Assembly: GCA_019828565.1 (NCBI GenBank)
Contig: JAHDYR010000067.1
Coordinates: forward strand, 682,001 to 746,000
Direction: 5' to 3'
DNA from: Carpediemonas membranifera
Taxonomy: Eukaryota > Fornicata
Length of the DNA stretch: 64,000 nucleotides
The position numbers and the translations under genes are program-made. Below are positions 30,198 through 39,164 of the stretch, one piece after another. Numbering within the stretch: position 1 is the stretch's first letter; every line of letters starts with the position of its first letter. Under the pieces are notes generated by a model. It searched no databases and was not told the origin of the DNA. It saw only the letters and a program-made list of their open reading frames with translations.

Positions 30198-32813
30198 GTG
30201 ACTCAGGTTCGCATCAGACGTCGACAGAGACGAGTTAAACATGAGGCTGGGCAATTGTCTTCTGAGCTAATCCTTAACCTTTCAAAGAGGATGCTAATAC
30301 CGAAGTGGACGCTATTACACGGCACTATTTATGCTCCTCAAGAGGATACTGGCATCAACACCATTCTATGCAGCGTGTACCTTTCCATTGACTCAGATAA
30401 CGTCAGCACACATCGGTTTCGTGTTTCCAAAGCTCCCCAACGCCGTGAGTTCGTCCAGGTTGTTCAAGAGTTGCTCAGTGCAGGATATATATGTCGCCAG
30501 GATGTTTCAAAGCAGCTGTACCCCTCTCCGACTGCCACATCTATCGCTGCGGAGAAGAGGAATCACACGACTTACCCAAGAGCCTACGTGAAGCATACAT
30601 CCGCAGTTGACACTCTCGCAGCCGAGAATGAGTGTCTACGGAAGCGTCTGGCCGACACGGAGCGCCTGATTCAACTAACGAACCAGCTCAAGTCCATCAC
30701 AAACGGATACAATGCCGTTAACGACGAGATCCGCATAATGAACTCTCTTGCAGGTAGGCTTAACCTTGATATTGTGCGGATATCTCCTGTTACCTCGAAG
30801 ATCAAGTCTCTCGCGTGTAATATCCAGAATATGGAGGAGATAGAATCACTTCTCCAATCTGACACCGCTTGGAGGAGATTTATCCGCAGTCACGTTCCCG
30901 CCAACATTCAGCACAGGGTAACGGCGAGAAGGTCTGATCAGGCCAATCAGGAATATGAGCTCGACCTCATCACCCATGTCGAAGCTCCTCTTGATGTTGT
31001 ACGATCATCTATTCAGGGCGACTCGGCCCATGCAGAGCACGTTGCAGGAAAGATCGTCGTCTTCTATGACTCAGAGCAGGACCGTGAGACTCACTATAGC
31101 ATCATGAAAGAGCAAGGCCTCACCCCTCGGATGCAGACGAGTGCAAGATATACCCATGTATATCATGCATCATTTGATATCATGGAGTATTATCGCCAAG
31201 CGGTTGCATTCCCCGTATCGCTGGAGACGTCACGATCCGGGCGCAAGAGTGCAGCTCGGACATTAAGACGACAGAGTCATTCCGCTGAGACGGGGACGAT
31301 CCCACTCGTGTTAGAGGTGTGGGTCGATGCGTGGAGAGGGCTGACAACCGCTGTTAAGATTCGTTTCCTCGACGACTCCCACAAAGTCTTTCCGTCTGGT
31401 GCGACTCCTCCTTTCCGGATTCTTGAATACAACGGCCCAGAAAGTCTCATCACTGAGCATTTTGCCTTCATTGAACAGTCCATCGAGAGCACACACCGCG
31501 AGGTGCTGGAAGTCAGGAACACGGGTCTCCTCTGCCGAGTAACGCGTGTCTTTATTATCGCTGACCATCCAGCCATGTCCAAGGTTTGCGGGGCACTCAT
31601 TGGAGGCAATTACCCCTCGCCATTCAGTCCCGTTCATTCGAAGAACAAGGGCTGGAGTCCCTTTGGTCGCACCCCGCGCTGCACCTTGGCAGATATCCTG
31701 CTGGCGAAGCATAAGTCACAGTTCGACACTATTATGGACAGAGAGGCCAAATGGGGATCCTTCTATAACCATCAGAAGAAGTGCATCGCTCCCACTTTGT
31801 TTGAGACGTCGACTGCGTCGCTGCCCAGAGACTGCGTCTTCTTATTCCCTCCAATCATGCATGTCAGTCATGACTTTGTGTCGTTGATTCATGCCATGTG
31901 CCGCATGTTCAAGCCAGAGCCAATTGACCCAGAGAGCGACCCTCGTCAAATTAAGGAGGTGAAGGCAAGGAACGCGATGCTAGCGAATCTGGCGTCGTTT
32001 GAGCCACCCAGCCGTACGACGGGCTGCAACGAGCAAGTCAAGGGGAGAAAGATGATAGCATCGATTGGACTTAAGCTGCATCGTGCGTTCCCGCCACCCG
32101 TGCAGTCATTATTCATACTCGCTGCATATCTCCAGGAGCACTACTATTCCCACGAGGATGTAACTGAGAACATGGTCGTGTGGCATCGCTTGACAGCACT
32201 TCTCGTGCACCTCTTCTCTGTGACCATGTGTCTTAGCACATCTAACACGGTTGCCCCAGACATTCCGATCCGTCAACCATCTGCGACTCCCGATACGGCG
32301 CCGTGTGTTGATACACTTCACGGATTGGCGCGTATTGCCGCGCTGCCGGAGATACAAGCGAAGACTCGGGCCTCCTTTGGTCGAGTCATCGAAGAGTGCT
32401 TTGAACGTGATTTCATTGGGAATCAGGAGAGTCGAGTGCGATTGCGTCAGAACCAGACGGTTCTTGAGAGCACTATTCTGAAGGAGCAGGTTGAGTTGCT
32501 GTTCAGATGCCTTCGTGGAGTGATTTCCTACGGAAGACGCGAAACAGATGTCCCACCCCAGTCACCCCTGAAACTTATGCGCATTCATAAGTGTTGTAAG
32601 GATGCCAATTGGTGGCTTCGTATCCGGAGTGTGCATTCTAAGACGCTGACAGCGACTGAGTGCCAAAAGCTGCACATGGTGTTTACGAAGGAAGTCAACG
32701 GCCTATGGCGCACTGTCTTGTCGAAAGCAGACTGTAGCTTTGACTCAGACTGGCTGGATGTTCCCATTCACGAGCAGGGACACACTCTTGATGTTTGCAT
32801 ATGCAAGAGATAG
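30198..32813 (+). CDS. 871-aa transposase-like protein, putative DDE/RNase H fold (copy A)
   Basis: The longest intact frame of the element, next to the right TIR. Residues about 137-165 form a coiled coil (AAENECLRKRLADTERLI). The putative catalytic core has LEVWVDAWRG (Asp377), VFIIADHPAM (Asp456) followed by a segment SPFSPVHSKNKGW in the place where Tnp2- and KDZ-like transposases have a Cys pair, and CNEQVKGRK (Glu612). Trp-rich C-terminal segments follow. The D-DHPA-E layout is what I expect of a cut-and-paste transposase acting on the 74-bp TIRs; the family is not one I can name. Copy B differs by at least two residues (Glu to Lys, Leu to His). A diverged relative begins at the right edge of the window. 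Confidence 0.55.
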   Translation: MTQVRIRRRQRRVKHEAGQLSSELILNLSKRMLIPKWTLLHGTIYAPQEDTGINTILCSVYLSIDSDNVSTHRFRVSKAPQRREFVQVVQELLSAGYICRQDVSKQLYPSPTATSIAAEKRNHTTYPRAYVKHTSAVDTLAAENECLRKRLADTERLIQLTNQLKSITNGYNAVNDEIRIMNSLAGRLNLDIVRISPVTSKIKSLACNIQNMEEIESLLQSDTAWRRFIRSHVPANIQHRVTARRSDQANQEYELDLITHVEAPLDVVRSSIQGDSAHAEHVAGKIVVFYDSEQDRETHYSIMKEQGLTPRMQTSARYTHVYHASFDIMEYYRQAVAFPVSLETSRSGRKSAARTLRRQSHSAETGTIPLVLEVWVDAWRGLTTAVKIRFLDDSHKVFPSGATPPFRILEYNGPESLITEHFAFIEQSIESTHREVLEVRNTGLLCRVTRVFIIADHPAMSKVCGALIGGNYPSPFSPVHSKNKGWSPFGRTPRCTLADILLAKHKSQFDTIMDREAKWGSFYNHQKKCIAPTLFETSTASLPRDCVFLFPPIMHVSHDFVSLIHAMCRMFKPEPIDPESDPRQIKEVKARNAMLANLASFEPPSRTTGCNEQVKGRKMIASIGLKLHRAFPPPVQSLFILAAYLQEHYYSHEDVTENMVVWHRLTALLVHLFSVTMCLSTSNTVAPDIPIRQPSATPDTAPCVDTLHGLARIAALPEIQAKTRASFGRVIEECFERDFIGNQESRVRLRQNQTVLESTILKEQVELLFRCLRGVISYGRRETDVPPQSPLKLMRIHKCCKDANWWLRIRSVHSKTLTATECQKLHMVFTKEVNGLWRTVLSKADCSFDSDWLDVPIHEQGHTLDVCICKR

Positions 32814-33011
32814 TAAAGATCGGATTTAGTCTCGCGGTCAATCTCACGTGGCCCAGAGCAGCGTGCTCCTGGAATCAACAGGGCATAAAACACCCTGCGT
32901 ATTCCGGTAGCACACCGTTCTGACTCACGTCCGTCTCTGGTTGTCGTACAGGTCTATTTACGTGTTTGGCGATGGCGCTCCTGACATAAGCTTAATGGCG
33001 TGTCGTGGCTG

Positions 33012-33275
33012 TCAGTATGCTGCAAATGTCTCAGCGAGAAAGGAGTCACCAATCGCGTTCAGCTTACTTGTTTCTCGCCTGATACTGCTCGTAATATCGT
33101 TCAAGCGTGAATCTATGAAGTAATGGGACTGAATGGCCTCTATTGCGTCAATTTCCTGCGTAATCGTTGTTGAATGGTCTAGAATAGATGTTGCAGCTAC
33201 TTCCAGCTCATGTTGCATGCTAAATGCTGTGTTTTTGGACAATTGGTCGTGTTCAGGCAGAATTTTTTCGTGCAA
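33012..33275 (-). CDS. Small helical protein frame near right end (copy A)
   Basis: An 87-codon frame with a strongly helical, coiled-coil-like composition (MQHELEVAATSILDHST, IDAIEAIQSHYFIDSRL). Element B carries the same frame from the internal Met (42823-43029) because of one base fewer in a homopolymer upstream. No family recognised; conserved frame in two copies is weak evidence because the copies are nearly identical. Confidence 0.35.
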   Translation of the reverse strand: MHEKILPEHDQLSKNTAFSMQHELEVAATSILDHSTTITQEIDAIEAIQSHYFIDSRLNDITSSIRRETSKLNAIGDSFLAETFAAY

Positions 33276-33593
33276 AGTGCAGGCTAATACCCGTCCTTAA
33301 ACTGTGGGATCAGCCGCTGGGTAAATATACTGAGAAAAAACCATATAGCTGAGTTCACTGTCTTGTGCTGAATACGGTGGCGCCATTTATTTCTCTGAAT
33401 CGTCAAGTTTTGTCAGCGTTGACCGCGCAAGACCGGTCGTCCTTACGCGATGTCACCAACACCATCATATTCTTCCCCCTGACATTCTACGTGTCCCCCA
33501 GTCTGGATTCGTGGTCTGCAATATTCACAGAGATATTCGCCTTCTCTTTCGCGAATTTGACTCTGATCAAGTCGAAAAACGAAAAAACGACCA

Positions 33594-33708
33594 TATCTCG
33601 AAATCTACACGTTGGAATCGGTACCAGAGTGATTTTGCGCATATGTACATCCCGTCAGCAGTCTGCAAAATCACTCTCGTACCGATTCCAACGTGTCAAT
33701 TTTGAGAT
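33594..33708. repeat. Subterminal hairpin (32-bp arms) in element A
   Basis: Arms 33607-33638 and 33665-33696 are inverted copies with one mismatch and a 26-nt loop; weaker pairing extends outward to ATATCTC and GAGATAT. It sits about 190 bp inside the right TIR. The same structure is in element B at about 42346-42435. It could bind transposase or block transcription into the flank. Confidence 0.85.
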
Positions 33709-33886
33709 ATTGCTCGTTTCATCCTTTTGCCTTAACCTGCGTCGCAAAGAAGTCGAAATCAGTGGTTAGACCGCACTGGACCTCTTGCAGGCTCTCTGCA
33801 TACGCGCTTTAGTATGCAATGAAGGTATTCATTTTCCCGTAAATTGTTTAAATTCAATGAATACTTCATTTTCGGTCCGGAAGAAA

Positions 33887-33960
33887 TAGATAATCTAGGG
33901 TTTTTAGGCCCTAGATTATCTAGAAAAAATCGTAGATTATCTGCCGACTTTCACAGTATG
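33887..33960 (-). repeat. Right terminal inverted repeat of element A (74 bp)
   Basis: Exact inverse of the left repeat except at position 18 (C instead of T). The same 74 bases occur at 42082-42155 as the left end of element B. Confidence 0.92.
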
Positions 33961-33962
33961 TC

Positions 33963-34118
33963 CGTGTCCGCTGGAAGGGCTATGAGCCCGAGGAGGACTC
34001 CTGGATCCCGCTAAACCAGGAGAACTACCGCCTGCAAGCCCTGGACGCCTATCTACTGGATCACCCGACGGCTGTGGCACCCCTCGAGGCGCTGGCTCGT
34101 CGTCGCCGCTGGCGATGA
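33963..34118 (+). pseudogene. Gypsy chromodomain, terminal segment
   Basis: Encodes RVRWKGYEPEEDSWIP and an Arg-rich tail, ending at the TGA at 34116-34118. VRWKGY and W-P are hallmark chromodomain positions; in chromoviruses this module guides integration to particular chromatin. It was separated from the integrase by element A. The 3' untranslated part (34119-34459) holds nothing else that I recognise. Confidence 0.88.
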
Positions 34119-34459
34119 TGATCCCCATCTGATCGGGACCTTAGCACGTCCTAAACTATAAACTGCTGTCTGAGAAGCTTGATGCTGCTTAATTGAGACT
34201 AATGGACCGCTTGCGAGGAAGAATCCCGTCGAAGATCCGAAGCTTTCGTGAAAGTTCTCGTATCTCGCCAACGAGGCCTATTGAGGCCAATGGAGTCATT
34301 TCAGCACCTAGGACCTCTTTAGCTCAATAACCTCCTTCAATGGAGTTGTTCGTCTTCACGCTCAACTATCTAATCAAACCATCGCATTTGATGGGTTTCG
34401 GATGAAATATCATAGACCAGTCCTCGCCGCCGCGCCCGTTACTCGTGGTCGTTACCACT

Positions 34460-34469
34460 GGGAGGGAAG
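34460..34469 (+). other. Polypurine tract of gypsy element
   Basis: Ten purines directly abut the 3' LTR, the position where plus-strand DNA synthesis of LTR retrotransposons is primed. Assigned by position and composition only. Confidence 0.6.
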
Positions 34470-34598
34470 TGTCAGCGCGGCACTTCAATCAAATATTTAT
34501 TTGATTGATGATCCGATCCGATCTCCGGGCAGGGTCCCGAATCGTCTTTTTGTTTTGCTTGTAAAGCTTCACCCCCCGTTTCGTCTGCGAAACGAACA
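34470..34598 (+). repeat. 3' LTR of gypsy element (129 bp)
   Basis: Same length and ends as the left LTR and followed by CTGG, the target duplication. A purine-rich tract (GGGAGGGAAG, 34460-34469) lies directly before it and fits a polypurine tract. Confidence 0.9.
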
Positions 34599-34636
34599 CT
34601 GGTGAGTAAGGTAACGGTACAACACTTCTAACCAAG

Positions 34637-35144
34637 TTGGCTGAAAAGAATGAGAAAGAAACCGAAGATGAACCGAAAGCGCTCAACTTTCAGACGGAGG
34701 ACAAGAAGGAGCCCACAGAACCAGAAGAAGAAGAGGAGGAAGAAGAAGAGGACCCACTGCTTGCAATGGAATACATCGATTCCATGGTCGATCTTCCAAG
34801 CAAGAGAGCCCTCAATGAGGAGGCCCGCTGGATAAGACGAATCCATGCCCTGATCCAATCTTCCAAGATGGAGCCCACGGCCCGCAAGCGGCTCAACCAC
34901 GAGATCTTCTGCAGACGAAAGGCCCTCAACATGAAGGATGACAACTGGTCCGATGCAACGTGTGGGCAAATTCCAGGCTTCTTTCTATCGCCAAGCCCGC
35001 AAGATCCGCAACGAGGAGGAGATCGATGAGCTCTTCTTCAAGGCCAAGGAGAAGGGTCACAAGAAGGAGGAGGACGATTATTTTCGCCCTCGACACGGCA
35101 GGGGGAAGAAGGACCGAGGGAGCAGGGGCTCCAACAACCAGTAA
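34637..35144 (+). pseudogene. DIRS-like element 1: Gag-like protein (frameshifted)
   Basis: Frames 34637-34930 and 34938-35144 make a Gag-like protein with an acidic block (EEEEEEEEED), MEYIDSMVDLPSKRAL, and ALNMKDDNW; it aligns by eye with the intact Gag of DIRS element 3 (MSSLSYIEAMTELPKKRPL, ALMMKDEDYN). The N-terminus is missing because the gypsy 3' LTR ends at 34598, so the gypsy element probably inserted into or next to this DIRS element. Confidence 0.6.
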
Positions 35145-35167
35145 CACCAACATATCAATTCCCATCG

Positions 35168-37351
35168 ATGAACAAACACTGGCAGACATGGCAACGCTTC
35201 GGAGCCTCCGAGGAGGTAGTCGCTCTTCTCCGAGACGGAGTCCCAGTCACCCTAACCGCCCAACCCCCGCCACCCAAGCCCCAAACTCGACGACTAGACC
35301 GCCGCATCCGCCCCAAGCTCGACGAGATGATAGCCTCGGGGGTCCTCAGAGAGTGCCACATCAAGGACCTTCGCTCCTCCGCGCCGTTGTTCGTTGTGCC
35401 AAAGGGGGAGGATGTGAGAGTTATTCACGATCTTCGCGAGCTCAATGCCGTCACCGCGGAGAGAAGGACGTTCCGACTCTTCGGGATTCGTCGCGCGATC
35501 GGACTGCTGCAGCACCACGCATACATGACAAAGATAGACCTCAAGTCAGGTTATCACCAACTGGGTCTGGCCGAGAAGGACTCGCCTCTCTTCGGAGTCG
35601 TCACGCCCGAGGGGAGGGCCTACTACTATCGAGGCCTGAGCTTCGGCTGGTGCGCGGCGCCATTCCACTTTCAAAGCGTAACGATTCAGCTCGCCAAGAT
35701 CATCGCGAGACGCCTCAAGATTCTCGTCTCAGTCTACCTAGACGACTTTCTGTTCTCACACATGTCCAGAGAGTATCTCAGAGAGGCAACACGCAAAGCA
35801 CTCAAGATCATGGAGGCCCTGGGGGTCATTCCCAGTCTTCCCAAGTCGGTCCTAGACCCGACTCGATCTCTCGAATACCTGGGCATGGTCCTCTCAACCG
35901 AGTCAGATTCAGTGAGACTTCCGCTCGAAAAGGCAATCAAGTACCGGCAGACACTGATCGCCGCAGCCGCGGCCGGGTCCATACCGCGGCAAGAGTGGGC
36001 CAAGATCATGGGAAAGCTAGCATTCTTCTCGACGACCGCGCATGCAGCCCTGCTCAAGCTTCGTCCTCTTCAAGCCATCCAAGGGGAGAACGTCTCCATC
36101 ACAGAGGAGGTGGCATCACAACTGCAGCAGTGGCTTTGCACTCTGGAGGAGCGCCCGACCAGATCCTTTGTGGAGCTCAGGAGCCTCTGGTCTATGGTAG
36201 ACTCCCTCCAGTTATCGATAGCAACGGACGCGTCAGGCTACGGCTGGGGCGCCTGCCTCTACAGAGGCAACAACACAGACGAGGCCCAGGGCAAGTTTCC
36301 CCCAGACATCGCCGAGGAGCACATCGGGGTGAAGGAGCTGTACGCAATCGAAAGAGGGTTGGAGCTTGTTCCTTTGCAGGGCCACCCAACGACGCTCACT
36401 GTTTTTACAGACAACGTTGCCGCTGCGTCTTGGGTCAACAAGCAAGGCTCCACAAGTGCAGGCCCGATAGTCATGGGCACACTGGAACGTATCTTACTGA
36501 GAGCAGACGCCAAGAACCTCACACTCCGATGCCTTCACATCGCCGGCCATCTCAACGTGCAGCCAGACAGACTGAGCCGGTTCGCCCGACTCGAGTGGGC
36601 AACCCCGAGGGGCGTTCTAGAGAACATCGCCAAACGGTGGGGACCCCCTCAGGTGGACGCGACTGCGAGGCCCGACAAGACCTTGGCGCTTCCGGGATTC
36701 GTGTCTCAGGCCTGGACCAGAGAGGAGCATGGCCTGAGCCGGGACTGGCGGGGGATGAGGGTCTTCATGGCTCCCCCGCTAGCTCTGATTGGACAGATAT
36801 CCCGTCGTATACAATCGATTCGGGAGCAGACCCAGAGTGGCTCCCCTCTGACCTGGACGTCAGCAGTGATAATTGTGACCCCAGACCACAGCTCACCGGA
36901 GATGAGGACACTGAAGCGCCTATCACGCCACAAGGCTTACTACTCTGTCCCAGCCAACCAGTATGCGGACTCGGAACTGAGCTGGCTCGAGAAGAACGAC
37001 AAGATCCGCCTCATGGCGATGGTGGTCCGGACGACTTCGAGGCCCTCGTCAGACACGACAGACAAGCACATTTCAGGGATGAAGACTCGCGTAGGGCCGC
37101 GGCTGGCTGGGTCTGCAAGCTCCTTAGAGAGCGGGACAGGACCCTTCCAGACAACGAGCAGCTCAAACAGTACCTCAGTAGGGAAGCAGGCACGTGCGGC
37201 CCTGCTTCGATTACGCGGAAGGGCTATTGGATCTGCGAGGCAGCCCCGCTTATCTCGGACTGGAAGCTGCCGCTGGCCGCGCGACAGATCATCATCGGGG
37301 CTTCGAATAGAGCCTCGCTCCAAGGTCTCACTGGAGGCGCCCGGCCAGTGA
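35168..37351 (+). CDS. DIRS-like element 1: reverse transcriptase / RNase H
   Basis: 727-codon frame. The RT has KIDLKSGYHQ, LSFGWCAAPFHFQ and SVYLDDFLF (catalytic YLDD). RNase H follows with ATDASGYGWGACL, KELYAIERGLEL, FTDNVAAASWVNK and CLHIAGHLNVQPDRLSR. The order RT-RNase H with a tyrosine recombinase in an overlapping frame, and no integrase or protease, is typical of DIRS-type retrotransposons. The frame is intact. Confidence 0.88.
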   Translation: MNKHWQTWQRFGASEEVVALLRDGVPVTLTAQPPPPKPQTRRLDRRIRPKLDEMIASGVLRECHIKDLRSSAPLFVVPKGEDVRVIHDLRELNAVTAERRTFRLFGIRRAIGLLQHHAYMTKIDLKSGYHQLGLAEKDSPLFGVVTPEGRAYYYRGLSFGWCAAPFHFQSVTIQLAKIIARRLKILVSVYLDDFLFSHMSREYLREATRKALKIMEALGVIPSLPKSVLDPTRSLEYLGMVLSTESDSVRLPLEKAIKYRQTLIAAAAAGSIPRQEWAKIMGKLAFFSTTAHAALLKLRPLQAIQGENVSITEEVASQLQQWLCTLEERPTRSFVELRSLWSMVDSLQLSIATDASGYGWGACLYRGNNTDEAQGKFPPDIAEEHIGVKELYAIERGLELVPLQGHPTTLTVFTDNVAAASWVNKQGSTSAGPIVMGTLERILLRADAKNLTLRCLHIAGHLNVQPDRLSRFARLEWATPRGVLENIAKRWGPPQVDATARPDKTLALPGFVSQAWTREEHGLSRDWRGMRVFMAPPLALIGQISRRIQSIREQTQSGSPLTWTSAVIIVTPDHSSPEMRTLKRLSRHKAYYSVPANQYADSELSWLEKNDKIRLMAMVVRTTSRPSSDTTDKHISGMKTRVGPRLAGSASSLESGTGPFQTTSSSNSTSVGKQARAALLRLRGRAIGSARQPRLSRTGSCRWPRDRSSSGLRIEPRSKVSLEAPGQ

Positions 37352-37926
37352 CCTCGGCCGAGGTACAGCGTGTAACGAAGACTTGGAGGACGTCCCCCCG
37401 CCACTTCCAGGTCGTCCTCTTCTCAACACTGTGCTTCATGACAGCCGCTAGAGGGGCGGAGATCTTCAACCTGACAAAGGGGGATATCCAGTTCGACCCG
37501 GAGGGCAATGCAGTCCTGCGGATCAATAGAACGAAGACGGAGACTGGGACGAGAAAACTGATTGTGAACAGGATGGTCTGTGACTTCAACCCAGCGAGAG
37601 CCCTAAAGCTCTGGATCGCGACCGCCACACGGCGGGATGGAGACAGCCTGTGGAGACGGGTCCGGAAGGACAAGGTCTCTCTGATGTAGGCCCTCAGCAA
37701 GGCGACAATGCGCAGGTGGGTGTCGCAGATGTACGGCCACGACACAACCCTTCACTCATTCAGGAAAGGGGCGGCGACCACCTGGGCGGTGGAGTCAGTG
37801 GCTCCATATACAATCATGTCTATGGGGGGATGGAGGACAACATCAAGTATGTTGAGGTACCTGGCGAATGGTGTGCGCCAGCACCCTGAGGTGCAGCGGC
37901 GCCTTTCCGACATCATCCTCAGGTAA
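37020..37926 (+). pseudogene. DIRS-like element 1: tyrosine recombinase (one stop)
   Basis: It overlaps the RT frame in another phase. Catalytic segments visible: ARGAEIFNLTKGDI (first Arg), TLHSFRKGAATTWA (HxxR), GGWRTTSSMLRYLAN (Trp/His position and Tyr nucleophile). A TAG at 37687-37689 interrupts the frame between the first Arg and HxxR. In DIRS elements this enzyme integrates circular DNA copies. Apart from the stop, all key residues are present. Confidence 0.85.
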
Positions 37927-38133
37927 ATCATCGATGGGACGGTGATTTGACTTGGACATGTAGACATATGTGGACGTGCAAGTTAGAGGCTTCTTCGAGA
38001 GAGGTATAGCTTGTGCCGGCGGGACATTCTCGTTGGAAAGACGTCGTATGTCCTGTCACAGGACCATCACTGGCACCTGCGCGCGCCGATCAATGTGCAC
38101 TTTAGGTCACACTTCGAAACGCATCGGCAGGAT

Positions 38134-38392
38134 GTCTGATAACGAAGACCTGCCGCCGCAAGACAGTCCCGATGAGCTTAACAAGCGTATCGAGAAGCTG
38201 GAGCGCTTGGTTAAGATACAATCGGAAGCAATTTTGGAGCAGCAAGCAGAAGCAGCTCGCCGTCCACTGTTCCTGGAGATGCCAAAGAGGTTCGGCCTCG
38301 AAGATGAGGCCAGATTCGTATACAAGACCATGAATAGGATCGAGAACGGCGCAAAGATGAAGGAATCCTCCGGCAAGAGAGCCCACACCTAA
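38134..38392 (+). pseudogene. DIRS-like element 2: Gag N-terminal fragment
   Basis: Starts MSDNEDLPPQDSPDELNKRI and contains a coiled coil (IEKLERLVKIQSEAILEQQAEAARR). It stops after 86 residues, directly before a tRNA fragment. Coiled-coil N-termini are also seen in the Gag of DIRS element 3 (ELRTTVQEMQKAQERSTKILER). The rest of Gag and the whole RT are absent here. Confidence 0.5.
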
Positions 38393-38451
38393 CCCTCTTT
38401 CCATGCATGAACGCGGCGTGGAGGGAGTGGCAGAGGTTGGGAGCATCACAA

Positions 38452-38509
38452 CGCTCCCAGAGGGAAACAGATTTCTAATCTGTCGCCTTAACCACTCGGC
38501 CACAGTGTC
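38452..38509 (-). pseudogene. 5' fragment of tRNA-Ser(AGA)
   Basis: On the minus strand, starting at 38509: GACACTGTGGCCGAGTGGTT with a good A box, followed by a D arm and an anticodon stem-loop with TTAGAAA (anticodon AGA), and the start of a serine-type long variable arm. The T arm and acceptor 3' half are missing, so it is not a functional tRNA. It sits at the junction of the two DIRS 2 fragments. Confidence 0.8.
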
Positions 38510-38519
38510 TTGTGCCCAT

Positions 38520-39164
38520 ATAGCACTCCCCTCTGGCATCCGTAACCCGGCGAAACTGCGACGCGCCATCACCAAGGCTGAGATGATCGAGGCACTGGGG
38601 CGCCGGAGTGACGACTTTGAGTCATATCAGGCATGTCTCTTTGGGGCAGTCGCCTATCTGACGGTGTCCAGAGGCATCGAGATACTCTCCCTATGCCCGG
38701 CCGACCTGGAGCTACTCAAGAACGGCGACATTCTTCTACACATTCAGCGGACCAAGACCATCCTAACGGGAGTTAAGAAGCGCGTACCATACGTATGGCT
38801 ATCAGCCGCCTTCAACCCGGCCTTGGCACTTAGACGCTGGGTCGAGGGCACACACTACCTGGCTGATGACACCCCCATCTGGCGAGTCATAGTCAACGGG
38901 CGCCTGAGCAGAGACAAACCGCTCACAGCCGCACACCTCCGACGAGTCGTGAAGGCGTTGTTCGGTCCACGGACGGGTCTCCACAGCTTCTGTAAGGGGG
39001 CAGCGTCGGAGATGGCTCTATCAGGAGTCCCGCTGGAGGTGATCCTCTCAATGGGCACATGGAAGGACGTCACCTCCCTCCGCAGCTATGTCGCTGACGC
39101 CATCAGAACAAACGAGGACCTCACCAGGAGGATGAACCTCAGCCTTCTCGGGCCCCACTTTTAA
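38520..39164 (+). pseudogene. DIRS-like element 2: tyrosine recombinase, HxxR Arg replaced
   Basis: The frame opens at 38403, but the first 38 codons are tRNA-derived. The homologous part carries VSRGIEILSLCPADL (first catalytic Arg), LHSFCKGAASEMAL, and MGTWKDVTSLRSYVAD (Tyr). In LHSFCKG the HxxR Arg seen in element 1 (HSFRKG) is Cys, so the enzyme should be inactive. Otherwise similar in length to the element 1 domain. Confidence 0.8.

Larger units (their letters stand above)
11227..33960. mobile_element. Giant DNA element A (22.7 kb), TIR-bounded, multi-gene
   Basis: Bounded by 74-bp terminal inverted repeats that match at 73 positions. Removing it with one copy of the flanking TC (11225-11226 and 33961-33962) restores the gypsy integrase-chromodomain frame exactly, which fixes both ends and suggests a 2-bp target duplication. 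It carries, left to right: a 153-aa recombinase-like gene, a HEPN-like/zinc gene, a SET gene, three modules ending in the 472-aa gene, an OTU-like gene, modules, a 424-aa gene, a 303-aa gene, modules, a cysteine-rich gene, the 871-aa transposase-like gene and a small frame. I see no DNA polymerase B, packaging ATPase or capsid gene, so it is not a Maverick/Polinton. KDZ or CACTA-like groups are possible distant relatives. Confidence 0.88.
4537..34598 (+). mobile_element. Ty3/gypsy chromovirus-type LTR retrotransposon, interrupted
   Basis: A single element bounded by near-identical 129-bp LTRs (TG...CA ends) and flanked by the 4-bp duplication CTGG. Gag, protease, reverse transcriptase, RNase H, integrase and chromodomain lie in the classic gypsy order on the plus strand. 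Without its insertions the element would be about 4.8 kb. Two insertions break it: a LINE in the integrase at 8213-10699 and element A in the chromodomain at 11227-33960. The pol frame also carries two single-base shifts. The right-hand piece is recognisable because the chromodomain (RVRWKGYE, then EDSWIP) resumes at 33963. Because it is host to two later insertions, this is the oldest insertion in the nest. Confidence 0.93.

Noticed and set aside
33365-33769. 134-codon plus frame (and its twin at 42273-42677) in the subterminal region
   Set aside because: It runs through both arms of the long hairpin, has no domain-like composition, and is open in both copies only because they are nearly identical.
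11227-33960. Maverick/Polinton or virus-like element
   Set aside because: No protein-primed DNA polymerase, packaging ATPase, capsid or retrovirus-type integrase is visible in any frame.
11227-33960. Starship-type or Crypton-type element
   Set aside because: TIRs and a DDE-like transposase argue against a captain tyrosine recombinase mechanism, and the recombinase-like genes seem to lack catalytic residues.
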